From JAGWBD01 sp965197455 (lineage in GTDB: Bacteria; Chloroflexota; Anaerolineae; Aggregatilineales; Phototrophicaceae), in NCBI GenBank assembly GCA_965197455.1, contig OZ240208.1, positions 1,116,001 to 1,180,000 on the forward strand: DNA of 64,000 nt, written 5' to 3'. Shown here one piece after another: positions 16,245 through 26,877 of the stretch; the stretch's first letter is position 1; every line of letters starts with the position of its first letter. Both the position numbers and the translations under genes were made by a program. Under the pieces are notes generated by a model. It was not told the origin of the DNA. It made no database searches and saw nothing but the letters and a program-made list of their open reading frames with translations.

Positions 16245-17651
16245 TCAATCGTAGCTGTCGAGCTGCAGCTCCGGCCGCACCGCATCATAAATCATCCAGT
16301 ACAGCGGGCGCTCCTGCGGCTGCAGCGGCACCAGCAGACTGTAGGCGGCGCGTTCATCCCGGTTGCTCACCAGCGGCGGCAGCCAGGCAAAGTTCATGTT
16401 CCACAGGATCATCGGCCCGACGTAGTCCAGTTGCTCGCCAATCTGGAAAGCGCGCAAGGTGTAGTCGGCCTGGGCCCACTTGTTGTTGTAGCCCACAAAG
16501 GGTTCCGGCGGCTCGCCCGGCAGACTGTCCCAGGTCGGCCAGCCAAACTCGGTCACCCAGATGCGCGCTTCCGCGTCGCCGAATGCCAGCATGATGTCAC
16601 GATAGGTGTCAAGTGTCTCGAGGAAGAAGAATTGCGGCGCGTCGTCCCAGCCCTGGTTCGCTACCGCATTGCAACAGCGCAATTCGGGCGGGTTGCCCCA
16701 GCCGAAGGGATGGGCGCCAATCTGCACATTGTCCAGCCTGGCCAGGCCAGCGTTGTACATTTGCCGCAGATACGCGCGGTCGTCCACGGACCAGGGGCTG
16801 TTGCCGGTTGGCGCAAGGCCGGCGGTGAGCACGATGACGGGAGTGGACCGTGGTTCGTCTACGTCAAACTGCATGCGCTGCGAATAGTTGTTGACCGCAT
16901 CGCGCGCTGCCCTGAAATAGCGCATGTACTCGGCACCGCTGATGGGCCGCCCCGTCCATTCCCGCAATAGATTAGGCTCATTCCACACCTCGACCGCATC
17001 TATTGCCTTGCCGAATTCCTCCAGCATCAGGTCCATAAAGGCGGCCAGCAGCTGTGGATCGTCTGGCGGCCCGGCGGCCTCACGATTGGAACGCGCCCAG
17101 TCCGGCGCACGCGCCACGCTGACCAGCACCTTGTGGCCGCGACGCTTAAGATCTTCCAGATAAAGCTCCTGGCGCCTGAAATCCACACCAGTATCGCCGG
17201 CGCCATTTGGCTGCAGCAGCTTCCAGTCAATTTGAACCTTTACCCAGCCGAGACCCAGTTGCTCGGTGAGCCGGGCAACCTGGCCAAAATCATCCTGGCT
17301 CAGCAAGGTGTGCAGCTGGACCCCCATGTCATCCGGTTTGAGATACGGCAGTGGCGTAGTAGGAGGGATGATTGGCGTTGGTGACGGTTCCGGCGTAGAC
17401 GAGGCAACGGGAACTGCCGGCGTAGGCGATGCCTCTGGCGTGAACGTTGCTGCAGCCACGGGCGTTTCGGACGGCAGGGGCAAGGAAGTCAGGGATGCCA
17501 CCGCAACCGCCGCCACTGTCGGCATCGTCGGCACGAGATCCTGCGCTTCTGACTGCGCAATTTGGGTGGGCGTCACATAGATGCGGACAGGGGTCTGTAG
17601 CGAACAGGAAATCACGCTGAAGACCAGCAGAAGCACAATCAGGGGCATCAT
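16245..17651 (-). CDS. Secreted lipoprotein with a clan GH-A-type glycoside hydrolase domain
   Basis: 468 residues. The N-terminus MMPLIVLLLVFSVISCS is a lipoprotein signal with lipobox VISC. Residues about 25-130 form a Thr/Pro/Ser-rich linker (SPTPAVPVASSTPEPSPTP), typical of Chloroflexota surface proteins. The catalytic part has VEVWNEPN (E225, acid/base) and VTEFGWPT (E368, nucleophile), the two glutamates of a TIM-barrel retaining hydrolase, most like GH39 or GH5 relatives. It should act on polysaccharide or glycoside outside the membrane; the substrate cannot be read from sequence. No ribosome site precedes the ATGATG, and an extended -10 ends 7 bases before it, which suggests a leaderless mRNA. 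Confidence 0.82.
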   Translation of the reverse strand: MMPLIVLLLVFSVISCSLQTPVRIYVTPTQIAQSEAQDLVPTMPTVAAVAVASLTSLPLPSETPVAAATFTPEASPTPAVPVASSTPEPSPTPIIPPTTPLPYLKPDDMGVQLHTLLSQDDFGQVARLTEQLGLGWVKVQIDWKLLQPNGAGDTGVDFRRQELYLEDLKRRGHKVLVSVARAPDWARSNREAAGPPDDPQLLAAFMDLMLEEFGKAIDAVEVWNEPNLLREWTGRPISGAEYMRYFRAARDAVNNYSQRMQFDVDEPRSTPVIVLTAGLAPTGNSPWSVDDRAYLRQMYNAGLARLDNVQIGAHPFGWGNPPELRCCNAVANQGWDDAPQFFFLETLDTYRDIMLAFGDAEARIWVTEFGWPTWDSLPGEPPEPFVGYNNKWAQADYTLRAFQIGEQLDYVGPMILWNMNFAWLPPLVSNRDERAAYSLLVPLQPQERPLYWMIYDAVRPELQLDSYD

Positions 17652-17658
17652 GTCCGGA

Positions 17659-17667
17659 ATTGTATCA
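17659..17667 (-). promoter_or_regulatory. Extended -10 promoter of the glycoside hydrolase lipoprotein gene
   Basis: Minus strand TGA-TACAAT (17667-17659), with no good -35. The distance to the ATG (17651) predicts transcription starting at or within a base or two of the start codon. Confidence 0.4.
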
Positions 17668-17685
17668 CAATCTCCGCCCGGCTCC

Positions 17686-17714
17686 TGGAAAGGCGCACCC
17701 GCCCTGTGTATAAT
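17686..17714 (+). promoter_or_regulatory. gyrA promoter
   Basis: TGGAAA (17686-17691), 17-base spacer and a perfect TATAAT (17709-17714), 59 bases before the gyrA ATG. Confidence 0.65.
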
Positions 17715-17728
17715 CGTGATACTGGATA

Positions 17729-17742
17729 CGAACATATGTTCG
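17729..17742. promoter_or_regulatory. LexA (SOS) box, Gram-positive type, in the gyrA leader
   Basis: CGAACATATGTTCG is a perfect 14-base palindrome and matches the Bacillus/Actinobacteria LexA consensus CGAAC-N4-GTTCG at every fixed position. It lies 15 bases after the gyrA -10 and 32 bases before the ATG, where bound LexA would block initiation or early elongation. It is also upstream of the divergent lipoprotein gene, but farther from that promoter. Confidence 0.6.
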
Positions 17743-17773
17743 TGTCTTCCCGGTTGCCCTGCAAGGATGTCGT

Positions 17774-20242
17774 ATGAACGCAACAACCGTACAACCCGTC
17801 CGCATCGATCTGGAGATGCGTAGCGCCTACCTTGACTACGCCATGAGCGTCATCGTCGCCCGCGCCCTGCCCGACGCCCGCGACGGCCTCAAGCCCGTGC
17901 ACCGCCGCATCCTCTACGCCATGCACGACATGGGGCTGCGTGCCGACACGCCCTGGAAGAAGAGCGCGCGCATCGTGGGCGAGGTGCTGGGCAAGTATCA
18001 CCCGCATGGTGACGCAGCCGTCTACGAATCGATGGTGCGCCTCGCGCAGGAATTCAACACACGCTACATGCTGGTCGATGGCCAGGGGAATTTCGGCAGC
18101 ATTGATGGCGACAGCGCTGCGGCCATGCGCTACACCGAGGCGCGCATGACCTCTGTCGGACAGGAACTGCTGGTCGACCTGGAACGCGACACGGTCGATT
18201 TTCGTGAAAACTTCGACGGCAGTCTGACTGAACCTTCTGTGCTGCCAGCCGCCTTTCCCAACCTGCTCGTCAATGGCGCCCTGGGCATTGCCGTCGGCAT
18301 GTCGACCAGTATCCCGCCGCACAACCTCGGCGAAGTCTGCGACGCCCTGGTTCACATCCTTGAGCATGAGGGCGAGCTGGATGACATTTCCCTGGCGGAC
18401 CTCATGCGATTCATCAAGGGACCAGACTTCCCCACCGGCGGTATTGTGTTCAGTCACGGCTCCGGCCAGCAGAATGAGGAAGACACATTGTCTGCGGCCT
18501 ATGCCACCGGGCGCGGCAAAATCACCGTGCGCGCCCGGGTGCACGTTGAAGACATGGGGCGAGGTAAATCCCGCATCATCGTCAGCGAACTGCCCTACCA
18601 GACCAACAAGTCCACGTTGACCGAACGCATTGCCAACCTGGTGCGCAATGGCAAGCTGGATGGCCTGGCCGACCTGCGCGACGAGTCAGACCGCCAGGGG
18701 TTGCGGCTCGTCATCGAACTGCAACGCGGCGTCGATGCGAACAGGGTGCTGGCCGACCTCTACCGGCTGACGCCACTGCAGGAAACCTTCAGCATCATCA
18801 TGCTGGCGTTGGTCGATGGTGAGCCGCGCGTGCTCACCCTCAAACAAGCCCTGCTCGTTTACCTGCAACATCGCCAGGAAATCGTCCGACGCCGCAGTGA
18901 ATACGAGCTGGAGCGCGCGCGCCGGCGCGCGCACGTTCTGGAAGGCTTGCTGCGCGCCCTCGACAATCTGGACGAGACCATCAATATCATTCGCAGCTCG
19001 CGCTCAGCCGCTTCGGCACTCAACAATCTGTGCAAGAAACTGAAAATCACAGAACAGCAGGGCCGGGCCATCCTCGACATGCAGCTGCGTCAGCTGGCCA
19101 CGCTGGAACGACGCAAGCTGCGTGAGGAACATCGCGAGTTGCTGAAGCGAATTGACTGGCTGGTGTCCCTGCTGGGCAGCGAAACCCGGATGCGCGCGGT
19201 CATCGCCGACGAACTGCGCGCGGTGCGCCAGACCTGGCAGGACCCGCGACGTACGCTCATCGCCAACGCCCAGGCCAACGGCGTGGAAGAACAACTGTTG
19301 CCGGATACCGCGACCTGGATTTCGCTGACGGTAAACGGCAACCTGGGCCGCAGCCACGAAGACCGACCACCGAAAGTCACCACTGCGCAGCGTGAACCGC
19401 CCCGCTTTCTGCTCCAGGGCAGCACCTCCCAAATCCTCTATGTCTTCAGCGCCAGTGGCCTGTGCGCCTGCCTGCCGGTGCAGCAACTGCCGGCCCTCAC
19501 CTTGCCGGAGGAAGGCGCGCCCCTGCACAGCCTCTGCGCCATGGCTGCCGGTGAGGACATCATCGCGCTGGTCAGTTTGCCAGCTTCAGACGAAACGGGT
19601 TCCCTGCTGCTGGCCACAACAGGCGGTCTGGTCAAACGCATTCGCGTCGAGGACCTGCCAGGCGTTTCGTCCAACGCCTTTCCCGTGATGAAGTTGCCCC
19701 CCAAAGATGCGCTGCTGCAGGTGCTGCATACGGACGGCAGCTGCGAAATCCTGCTTGCCAGCGCGCAGTCCCGCGCCATCCGCTTTGACGAAAACGAGGT
19801 GCGCCACACGGGGCTGGCTGCCGGCGGCGTGCGCGGCATCAAACTTGAAGAGCGCAGGGATCGGGTTGTGGGCGCCATGCTGGTGCTTGACGGCCTGTAT
19901 GTCTGGTCCATCACCGAAGACGGCCTGGCCCAGTGCGCCCTGACTGACGAGTTTCCCGGCCAGGGACGCGGTGGCCAGGGAGTTCGGCTGACGCGGCTGC
20001 CACAGGGAAGCCGGGGACTGGTCGCTGCAACGCTGGGCCGGCAGGACGACAACATCCTGGTGCTGACCAACCGCAGCAAGGCCAAATACATGCGCCTGGG
20101 GCTGGCGCACCGGCTGAGGCGCGGCCAGCCAGGCAGTGACTACGTGATCACGCTGCGCGCCAGGGAGAAAGTGGTGGCCGTCGTCCCCTTCCAGCGCCAG
20201 CTCAAGGCGAACCGGCCAGCTGTTCCAGCGAGCGATCCATAA
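17774..20242 (+). CDS. gyrA: DNA gyrase subunit A
   Basis: 822 residues. The breakage-reunion domain has VHRRILYAMHDMG, HPHGDAAVYESMVRLAQ and the catalytic tyrosine in AAMRYTEAR (Y120). The C-terminal beta-pinwheel carries QGRGGQG at 730-736, a variant of the GyrA-box QRRGGKG, which supports GyrA rather than ParC; no second topoisomerase A gene is in the window. In the quinolone-determining region the E. coli Ser83 position is Ala81 and Asp87 is Glu85, a natural pattern expected to lower quinolone affinity. The leader holds a LexA-type palindrome. The 3' end overlaps the glycosyltransferase gene tail-to-tail by 41 bases. Confidence 0.95.
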   Translation: MNATTVQPVRIDLEMRSAYLDYAMSVIVARALPDARDGLKPVHRRILYAMHDMGLRADTPWKKSARIVGEVLGKYHPHGDAAVYESMVRLAQEFNTRYMLVDGQGNFGSIDGDSAAAMRYTEARMTSVGQELLVDLERDTVDFRENFDGSLTEPSVLPAAFPNLLVNGALGIAVGMSTSIPPHNLGEVCDALVHILEHEGELDDISLADLMRFIKGPDFPTGGIVFSHGSGQQNEEDTLSAAYATGRGKITVRARVHVEDMGRGKSRIIVSELPYQTNKSTLTERIANLVRNGKLDGLADLRDESDRQGLRLVIELQRGVDANRVLADLYRLTPLQETFSIIMLALVDGEPRVLTLKQALLVYLQHRQEIVRRRSEYELERARRRAHVLEGLLRALDNLDETINIIRSSRSAASALNNLCKKLKITEQQGRAILDMQLRQLATLERRKLREEHRELLKRIDWLVSLLGSETRMRAVIADELRAVRQTWQDPRRTLIANAQANGVEEQLLPDTATWISLTVNGNLGRSHEDRPPKVTTAQREPPRFLLQGSTSQILYVFSASGLCACLPVQQLPALTLPEEGAPLHSLCAMAAGEDIIALVSLPASDETGSLLLATTGGLVKRIRVEDLPGVSSNAFPVMKLPPKDALLQVLHTDGSCEILLASAQSRAIRFDENEVRHTGLAAGGVRGIKLEERRDRVVGAMLVLDGLYVWSITEDGLAQCALTDEFPGQGRGGQGVRLTRLPQGSRGLVAATLGRQDDNILVLTNRSKAKYMRLGLAHRLRRGQPGSDYVITLRAREKVVAVVPFQRQLKANRPAVPASDP

Positions 20243-21290
20243 GCGGCGCCTGCGTCTGCCAGTCGTACTGCGCCACGCAGGAGCGCAGCTCGTCGCGCGG
20301 CACATTGAACTGGCCATGCAAATGTCGCAGCAGCAATGGCGCCAGGCGCTCGCGTCGATAGAGACACTGTGCGTGCCAGGTCGGCGGTACCAGTTGCGGG
20401 TAATTCAGACGCTGCGGCAGGATGGGCACACAGCCACAATACATTGCCTCGACGATTGCCATGCCGAAGAAGTCCTGCTGCGCCGCACTGACCACGTAGT
20501 CCGCTTCCCACAACAGGCGCGCGTACGCTGCCTCATCCTCGAGAAAGCCGTAGTGAACGACGCGCTCGCCCAGTTGCGCGCGGGCAGCCTCGAATTCGAC
20601 CGGGTTGCGGCGTACGTTGGCGCCCGCCAGCGCAACGCGAAAAGGCACACCGTCTGCCGCCAGCGCCAGCAAGGCATCCAGGAACAGTTTGGGGTTCTTG
20701 TCCTCGTCCCAGCGGTGATTCCACAGGATTAGCGGTGGGTCGTTGCGACCGGGCGCAGGCGGCCGCAGGCGATCCAGGCGCTTCAGATCCATTCCCGGCG
20801 CCAGCACTCCGGACTTCGCGCGGATGTCGTCGACGCTGCCCTCTTCGTTGCAGTCGCCAGAGTGGCGCAGCATGCGCGGCATTTCCTCGAGGAAGACATC
20901 CTGGTGCCAGGCGCTGTTGAAGAACACCTGGTCAGCGGCCAGCGCGCTGATAAAGTTCACAAAGCCGAACTGCCAGCCGTGTCGCTGTCGCGCGTTCTGC
21001 GGATAGGTTAACTGGTTTTCGTGCAAATAGAGCGCCAGCGGCGGCGCCTGTGGCAGTAGCGCACGAAAGGTCGCCAGATTCATCATGCCCGAAGCGAGCA
21101 CGACGTCTGGCTGCAGCGCGCGCTCACGATACAGTCGCGCCAGGGTGATGGCGGCGCCCTGCATGCGCCACTTCCAGAACTGCGCCGGCAGGGTGAGTAG
21201 TTGAACCTCATGCGCCGAGTGTTGGGCATAGCCCTCGGCCCAGACGCGATGACTGCCGCCAAACCAGGGTTCCAGTAGCAGGATCTTCAC
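20202..21290 (-). CDS. tRNA-queuosine alpha-mannosyltransferase-like glycosyltransferase (GTDC1/DUF3524 family)
   Basis: 362 residues. The N-terminal half has the features of the GTDC1/QTMAN family rather than of ordinary GT4 enzymes: ILLLEPWFGGSHRVWAEG at the start, LPAQFWKWRMQGAA, VVLASGMMNLATFRALLP, YLHENQLTYPQNARQRHGWQ and DQVFFNSAWHQDVFLEEM. The C-terminal half is a GT-B nucleotide-sugar domain with ILWNHRWDEDKNP and the acidic motif FFGMAIVEAMYCGCVPILP. In vertebrates QTMAN mannosylates queuosine at position 34 of tRNA-Asp. The bacterial role is inferred, not proven. Starts at ATG 21290, 21 bases after the rel stop, so it probably shares the rel transcript. Confidence 0.8.
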   Translation of the reverse strand: MKILLLEPWFGGSHRVWAEGYAQHSAHEVQLLTLPAQFWKWRMQGAAITLARLYRERALQPDVVLASGMMNLATFRALLPQAPPLALYLHENQLTYPQNARQRHGWQFGFVNFISALAADQVFFNSAWHQDVFLEEMPRMLRHSGDCNEEGSVDDIRAKSGVLAPGMDLKRLDRLRPPAPGRNDPPLILWNHRWDEDKNPKLFLDALLALAADGVPFRVALAGANVRRNPVEFEAARAQLGERVVHYGFLEDEAAYARLLWEADYVVSAAQQDFFGMAIVEAMYCGCVPILPQRLNYPQLVPPTWHAQCLYRRERLAPLLLRHLHGQFNVPRDELRSCVAQYDWQTQAPLMDRSLEQLAGSP

Positions 21291-21311
21291 GACGGGAAGA
21301 CTGGCTCCACG

Positions 21312-23498
<2,187 letters not shown>

Positions 23499-23530
23499 TC
23501 GCCCTCGCAGCACACTTGACAGCAGACTCC

Positions 23531-23539
23531 AGCATAGCA
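23531..23539 (-). promoter_or_regulatory. Extended -10 promoter of rel
   Basis: Minus strand TGC-TATGCT (23539-23531), 33 bases upstream of the rel ATG; no convincing -35. Confidence 0.45.
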
Positions 23540-23578
23540 AATCATGCCGCAGCATGCACCCGTTTCAGACCCTGCGCA

Positions 23579-23587
23579 TGGTATACT
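23579..23587 (+). promoter_or_regulatory. Extended -10 promoter of moeA
   Basis: TGG-TATACT at 23579-23587, 27 bases upstream of the moeA ATG; the -35 region (CCGTTT) is poor, as expected for an extended -10 promoter. Confidence 0.5.
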
Positions 23588-23613
23588 CGGCGCCTGCCAC
23601 AGGGAGTCAGAAA

Positions 23614-24843
23614 ATGCTTTCGGTCGACGAGGCCCTGCAACACATTCTGCGCGATTTGCAGCCGCTTCCGGCCGAACACGCATCGCTGGAAGACTGTCTC
23701 GGCCGCGTGCTGGCCGAAGACCTGGTCGCCACAATCGACCTGCCGCCCTTCGCCAATTCCAGCATGGATGGCTTTGCCCTGCGCGCCGCTGATCTGATCG
23801 GCGTGAGCGCTTCAACGCCCATGCGCCTGGACGTCGTGATGGACATTCCCGCCGGTGTTGCGCCTCAAGGGACGCTGCTCTCCGGCCAGGCCGCCCGCAT
23901 CATGACCGGTGCGCCCCTGCCAGCCGGCGCCGACGCGGTTGTCCCGGTTGAACAGACCAACGCGGACTGGACGCGCGACGACGCTGGCACACCTGAGCAG
24001 CAGGTCACTGTGATGGCCGAAGTCGCGCCCGGCGACTCCGTGCGCCCGGTCGGCGAGAATGTTCGCGCTGGTCAGCAAGTGCTCAAGGCCGGCACACTGC
24101 TGCGCCCCCAACATTTGGGGATGCTGGCTGCGCTGGGTCAGGCGCAGGGTTCTGTGCGCCGCCGCCCACGCGTCGTGATCGTCAGCAGTGGCGACGAGCT
24201 GGTTGAGGTGCACGAGACTCTGGGTCCTGGCCAAATCCACGATGTAAACGGCTATACCATCCAGGGCGTGGTCAGTGAAATGGGCGCCATTCCCCTGCGC
24301 CTGCCCATCGCGCGCGACAGCCTGGACGCGGTGCGCGCACTCTTCCAGCAGGCCCTGCAGCAGCGCCCGGATCTCATCATCAGCACGGCTGGTGTCTCCG
24401 TCGGCGCCCATGACGTGGTGCGCGACGTGCTGGAAGCGCTGGGCGAACTCAACTTCTGGCGCGTCAACATGCGGCCAGGCAAGCCGCTCGCCTGGGGTCA
24501 GGTCCACGGAACGCCCTTCTTCGGCCTGCCGGGCAACCCGGTCTCGGCCATGGTGACCTTCGAGATTCTTGTGCGTCCGGCCCTGCTGCGCCTTGCGGGC
24601 CGACCGGAAAAACAGGACAGGCAACGCGCCACCATCAGCGCAGACCTGCATTCTGACGGCCGCCGCAGCTACCTGCGCGTAATCCTGGAACGTGACGGGA
24701 ACCGACTGCTGGCGCGCAGCACCGGCACACAAAGTTCCGGCGCCCTGCTTTCGATGGTACTGGCGGACGCGCTGCTCATCGTGCCCGAGGGCGTGACCTT
24801 CGTGCCCGCCGGCAGCGAGCTCGAAGTCCATCTGCTGCGATGA
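23614..24843 (+). CDS. moeA: Molybdopterin molybdenumtransferase MoeA
   Basis: 409 residues. MoeA inserts molybdate into adenylylated molybdopterin. Features: NSSMDGFALRAADL in domain I, RIMTGAPLPAGADAVVPVE, GENVRAGQQVLKAGTLL, then the MogA-like domain with VSSGDELV, STAGVSVGAHDVV, RVNMRPGKPLAWGQV and FFGLPGNPVSAMVTFE, and a C-terminal domain IV. The ATG at 23614 has GGGAG about 8 bases before it; the open frame upstream runs antisense through rel and is not coding. It complements moaC and moaDE at 7902-9105. It ends with an ATGA overlap into the VKOR gene. Confidence 0.94.
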   Translation: MLSVDEALQHILRDLQPLPAEHASLEDCLGRVLAEDLVATIDLPPFANSSMDGFALRAADLIGVSASTPMRLDVVMDIPAGVAPQGTLLSGQAARIMTGAPLPAGADAVVPVEQTNADWTRDDAGTPEQQVTVMAEVAPGDSVRPVGENVRAGQQVLKAGTLLRPQHLGMLAALGQAQGSVRRRPRVVIVSSGDELVEVHETLGPGQIHDVNGYTIQGVVSEMGAIPLRLPIARDSLDAVRALFQQALQQRPDLIISTAGVSVGAHDVVRDVLEALGELNFWRVNMRPGKPLAWGQVHGTPFFGLPGNPVSAMVTFEILVRPALLRLAGRPEKQDRQRATISADLHSDGRRSYLRVILERDGNRLLARSTGTQSSGALLSMVLADALLIVPEGVTFVPAGSELEVHLLR

Positions 24844-25289
24844 GTGCACTTCAGGATGCTGCCGTGTTGCGACGCACCAGCCTGCTGCTGGTCCTGGCCG
24901 GCCTGCTCATCAGCGCGTATCTGACCTACGTCAAGTTCAGCGACGCCGCCGTGGTCTGCACGGACAGCGGCGCCATCAACTGCGATGTAGTGCAGAACAG
25001 CGTCTGGTCCCGCCTGGCCGGCATCGACATCGCCCTGCTCGGCCTGCTGGCATGGCTGCTGCTGGGCGCCCTGCTCACCATGGAGACGCGCAGCAACGCC
25101 CTGCGCGCGCATGGCCCGCTGCTGGTCTTCGGCCTCAGCCTCTTCGGATTTCTGTTTTCGCTATGGCTGATTTACGTGCAGGCCGGCATCCTCGCGGCAT
25201 TCTGCCTGTGGTGCCTCGGCCACGAACTGGTGATGACGCTCATGTTTCTCGCCTCTGCCGCGCGCCTGCGTCTGCAGCTGCGGGGCTAA
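24840..25289 (+). CDS. Vitamin K epoxide reductase (VKOR) family protein
   Basis: 149 residues, four to five hydrophobic helices. VKOR homologues reoxidise extracytoplasmic thiol oxidants by passing electrons to quinone, replacing DsbB. The loop cysteine pair is in VVCTDSGAINCDVVQNSVWS and the membrane CxxC is CLWC near the C-terminus. No thioredoxin domain is fused and no partner DsbA-like gene lies next to it here. Start ATG 24840 overlaps the moeA stop (ATGA), so it is translated from the moeA message. Confidence 0.9.
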   Translation: MSALQDAAVLRRTSLLLVLAGLLISAYLTYVKFSDAAVVCTDSGAINCDVVQNSVWSRLAGIDIALLGLLAWLLLGALLTMETRSNALRAHGPLLVFGLSLFGFLFSLWLIYVQAGILAAFCLWCLGHELVMTLMFLASAARLRLQLRG

Positions 25290-25321
25290 GTTGCGGCCCG
25301 GCGGCAGGCGCCCGTCTCATG

Positions 25322-26023
25322 TCAGGTCTGATGATCGCGCAAGGTGCGCGAAATGATGTCTTCCTGATAGCGCCTTTGCTGCTTGCGTGATTTCGTGCGC
25401 TGCGGCGCTTCGTCAACAGTCCGCTCCATGGCGCGACGCAGGGCCAACTCCATGGCGGTCGGAATCTCTTCTTCATCTTCTTCTTCAAGTTCGGCGATGC
25501 TGCCCAGCTCGTCATCCGGCTTCATCGACAGGTCCACCTGACGCTTGCCGCGATTGACCTTAATCACACGCGCCTCAACTTCGTCGCCCATGCTGACGAC
25601 GTCTGAAGGAGAGCGCACAAAGCCGTTGGTCAACTCCGAAACGTGCACCATGCCAGGGCGTTCGGCGCCAAAGTCGACAAAGACGCCATAGTTCTCGATG
25701 CGCACAATCTTGCCCTGTACCGCGACACCTTCCTTCAGTTCATCCCAGTTGACCGCCGCCGGGCGCGCCATCGACAGGGCAATCCGTCCCGCGTCGGAAT
25801 CAACCTTCAGCACAAAGACGGCGAGCTCCTCGCCGACCTTCAGCACGTCTTCAATGTTGCGTACGTTGGGTTTGTCCAGCTGCGAGATATGCAACAGCGC
25901 GTCCTTGCCGACACCGATATCCACAAAAGCGCCAAAAAGCTCCAGACGCTTAACGGTGCCACGCACTTCCATCCCCGGCCGCAAGGCTTCCATCAAGACC
26001 GGAGTGGCCGTTTCTGAGTTCAT
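25322..26023 (-). CDS. Protein with two S1 RNA-binding domains
   Basis: 233 residues. Two S1 motifs follow one another: GMEVRGTVKRLELFGAFVDI...ALLHISQL (about 17-86) and GVAVQGKIVRIENYGVFVDF...GMVHVSEL (about 97-168). A strongly acidic hinge (AELEEEDEEEIP) and a basic C-terminal tail (TKSRKQQRRYQEDI) follow. It resembles ribosomal protein S1-like or general stress S1 proteins, but is too short to be full RpsA. The role is probably RNA or ribosome binding. AGGAG lies just before the ATG at 26023. It lies 26 bases downstream of the small lipoprotein gene. Confidence 0.85.
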   Translation of the reverse strand: MNSETATPVLMEALRPGMEVRGTVKRLELFGAFVDIGVGKDALLHISQLDKPNVRNIEDVLKVGEELAVFVLKVDSDAGRIALSMARPAAVNWDELKEGVAVQGKIVRIENYGVFVDFGAERPGMVHVSELTNGFVRSPSDVVSMGDEVEARVIKVNRGKRQVDLSMKPDDELGSIAELEEEDEEEIPTAMELALRRAMERTVDEAPQRTKSRKQQRRYQEDIISRTLRDHQT

Positions 26024-26049
26024 ACCTTTGCTCCTGTTCTTCTGTTCAC

Positions 26050-26742
26050 TCAGGGGGTCGGGGTCAGGGTCACGCTCGGCGTGATTTCCAGATCCCCTTC
26101 CATGTAGAATTTGTAGCTGCCATAGCCATCCCAGGCATGCAGCTCGGTCGTCTGCAACAAAAGGTCGACGGAGTTCGGCGCCAGATACAGCGACCCGATC
26201 AGCTCGCTGCCTGCGTTCAGTTCACCCTCTTCCATGCCTGCCACGTAGACATAAATGATCATGGGAGCATCCTGATAAATCAGACTCATCACCGCCTGAT
26301 CCTCAGAGTATTCCTGGCCGGTCAGCCAGTCCGGCGCACCGTGCGCATCAATCAGTTGGCCCAGGGTATGGTCGGGCGCGGTGCGCAGGAAAACGAGCGC
26401 GACCGTCTCGCCATCCTCGGTCACCATCTGGCAGCAACCCGGGGCATCCGGGCCCTGTTGCCAGGATAGCTGGATGACCGTCCCGTCTTCCTCAGGCCCC
26501 TGTTTCTCGAAATTGGCGAATTCTGCGTCATCCTCAATGATGGTCAACGCATCAGTCCAGCTGGTTTCGCCTGGGGTGATTCCGCGAAAACAGGGCGCAG
26601 CACAGGGCTCGCCGGTGATCAGGCTGTCATCGTGCAACAGGTTTTCATCGCGCAACACAGTTTCCGGCGTACACGCCACGAGCAAAAGCAGCAGGGCAAT
26701 CAGGCAGGGGGCTAATCGTCTCATGGCGACGTGGCACCGCAT
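26050..26742 (-). CDS. Small lipoprotein of unknown function
   Basis: 230 residues. After MRCHVAMRRLAP a hydrophobic stretch (CLIALLLLLVAC) ends in lipobox LVAC, so it should be lipid-anchored outside the membrane. The mature part is acidic, has paired cysteines (EPCAAPCF, GCC) and ends in TPSVTLTPTP. I recognise no catalytic motif. The start at 26742 is chosen because AGGAG lies about 10 bases upstream; the ATG at 26724 also keeps the signal peptide. A TTGAAC-16-TACAAT promoter lies upstream. Confidence 0.75.
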   Translation of the reverse strand: MRCHVAMRRLAPCLIALLLLLVACTPETVLRDENLLHDDSLITGEPCAAPCFRGITPGETSWTDALTIIEDDAEFANFEKQGPEEDGTVIQLSWQQGPDAPGCCQMVTEDGETVALVFLRTAPDHTLGQLIDAHGAPDWLTGQEYSEDQAVMSLIYQDAPMIIYVYVAGMEEGELNAGSELIGSLYLAPNSVDLLLQTTELHAWDGYGSYKFYMEGDLEITPSVTLTPTP

Positions 26743-26849
26743 GCGGCGCGCTCTCCTGTAATCCGCGCCAGGGGCGGGCACAAAGCACCTGGCAGGCTCA
26801 CCCGCCAGTCCGGACGCTTCACAGGCCGGAGCTCATACGGGACGGCGCC

Positions 26850-26877
26850 ATTGTAGCGCAACTCAGCTCTGGTTCAA
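26850..26877 (-). promoter_or_regulatory. Promoter of the small lipoprotein-S1 operon
   Basis: Minus strand TTGAAC (26877-26872), 16-base spacer, TACAAT (26855-26850). The -35 lies in the last codons of the PPC protein gene. Confidence 0.55.
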
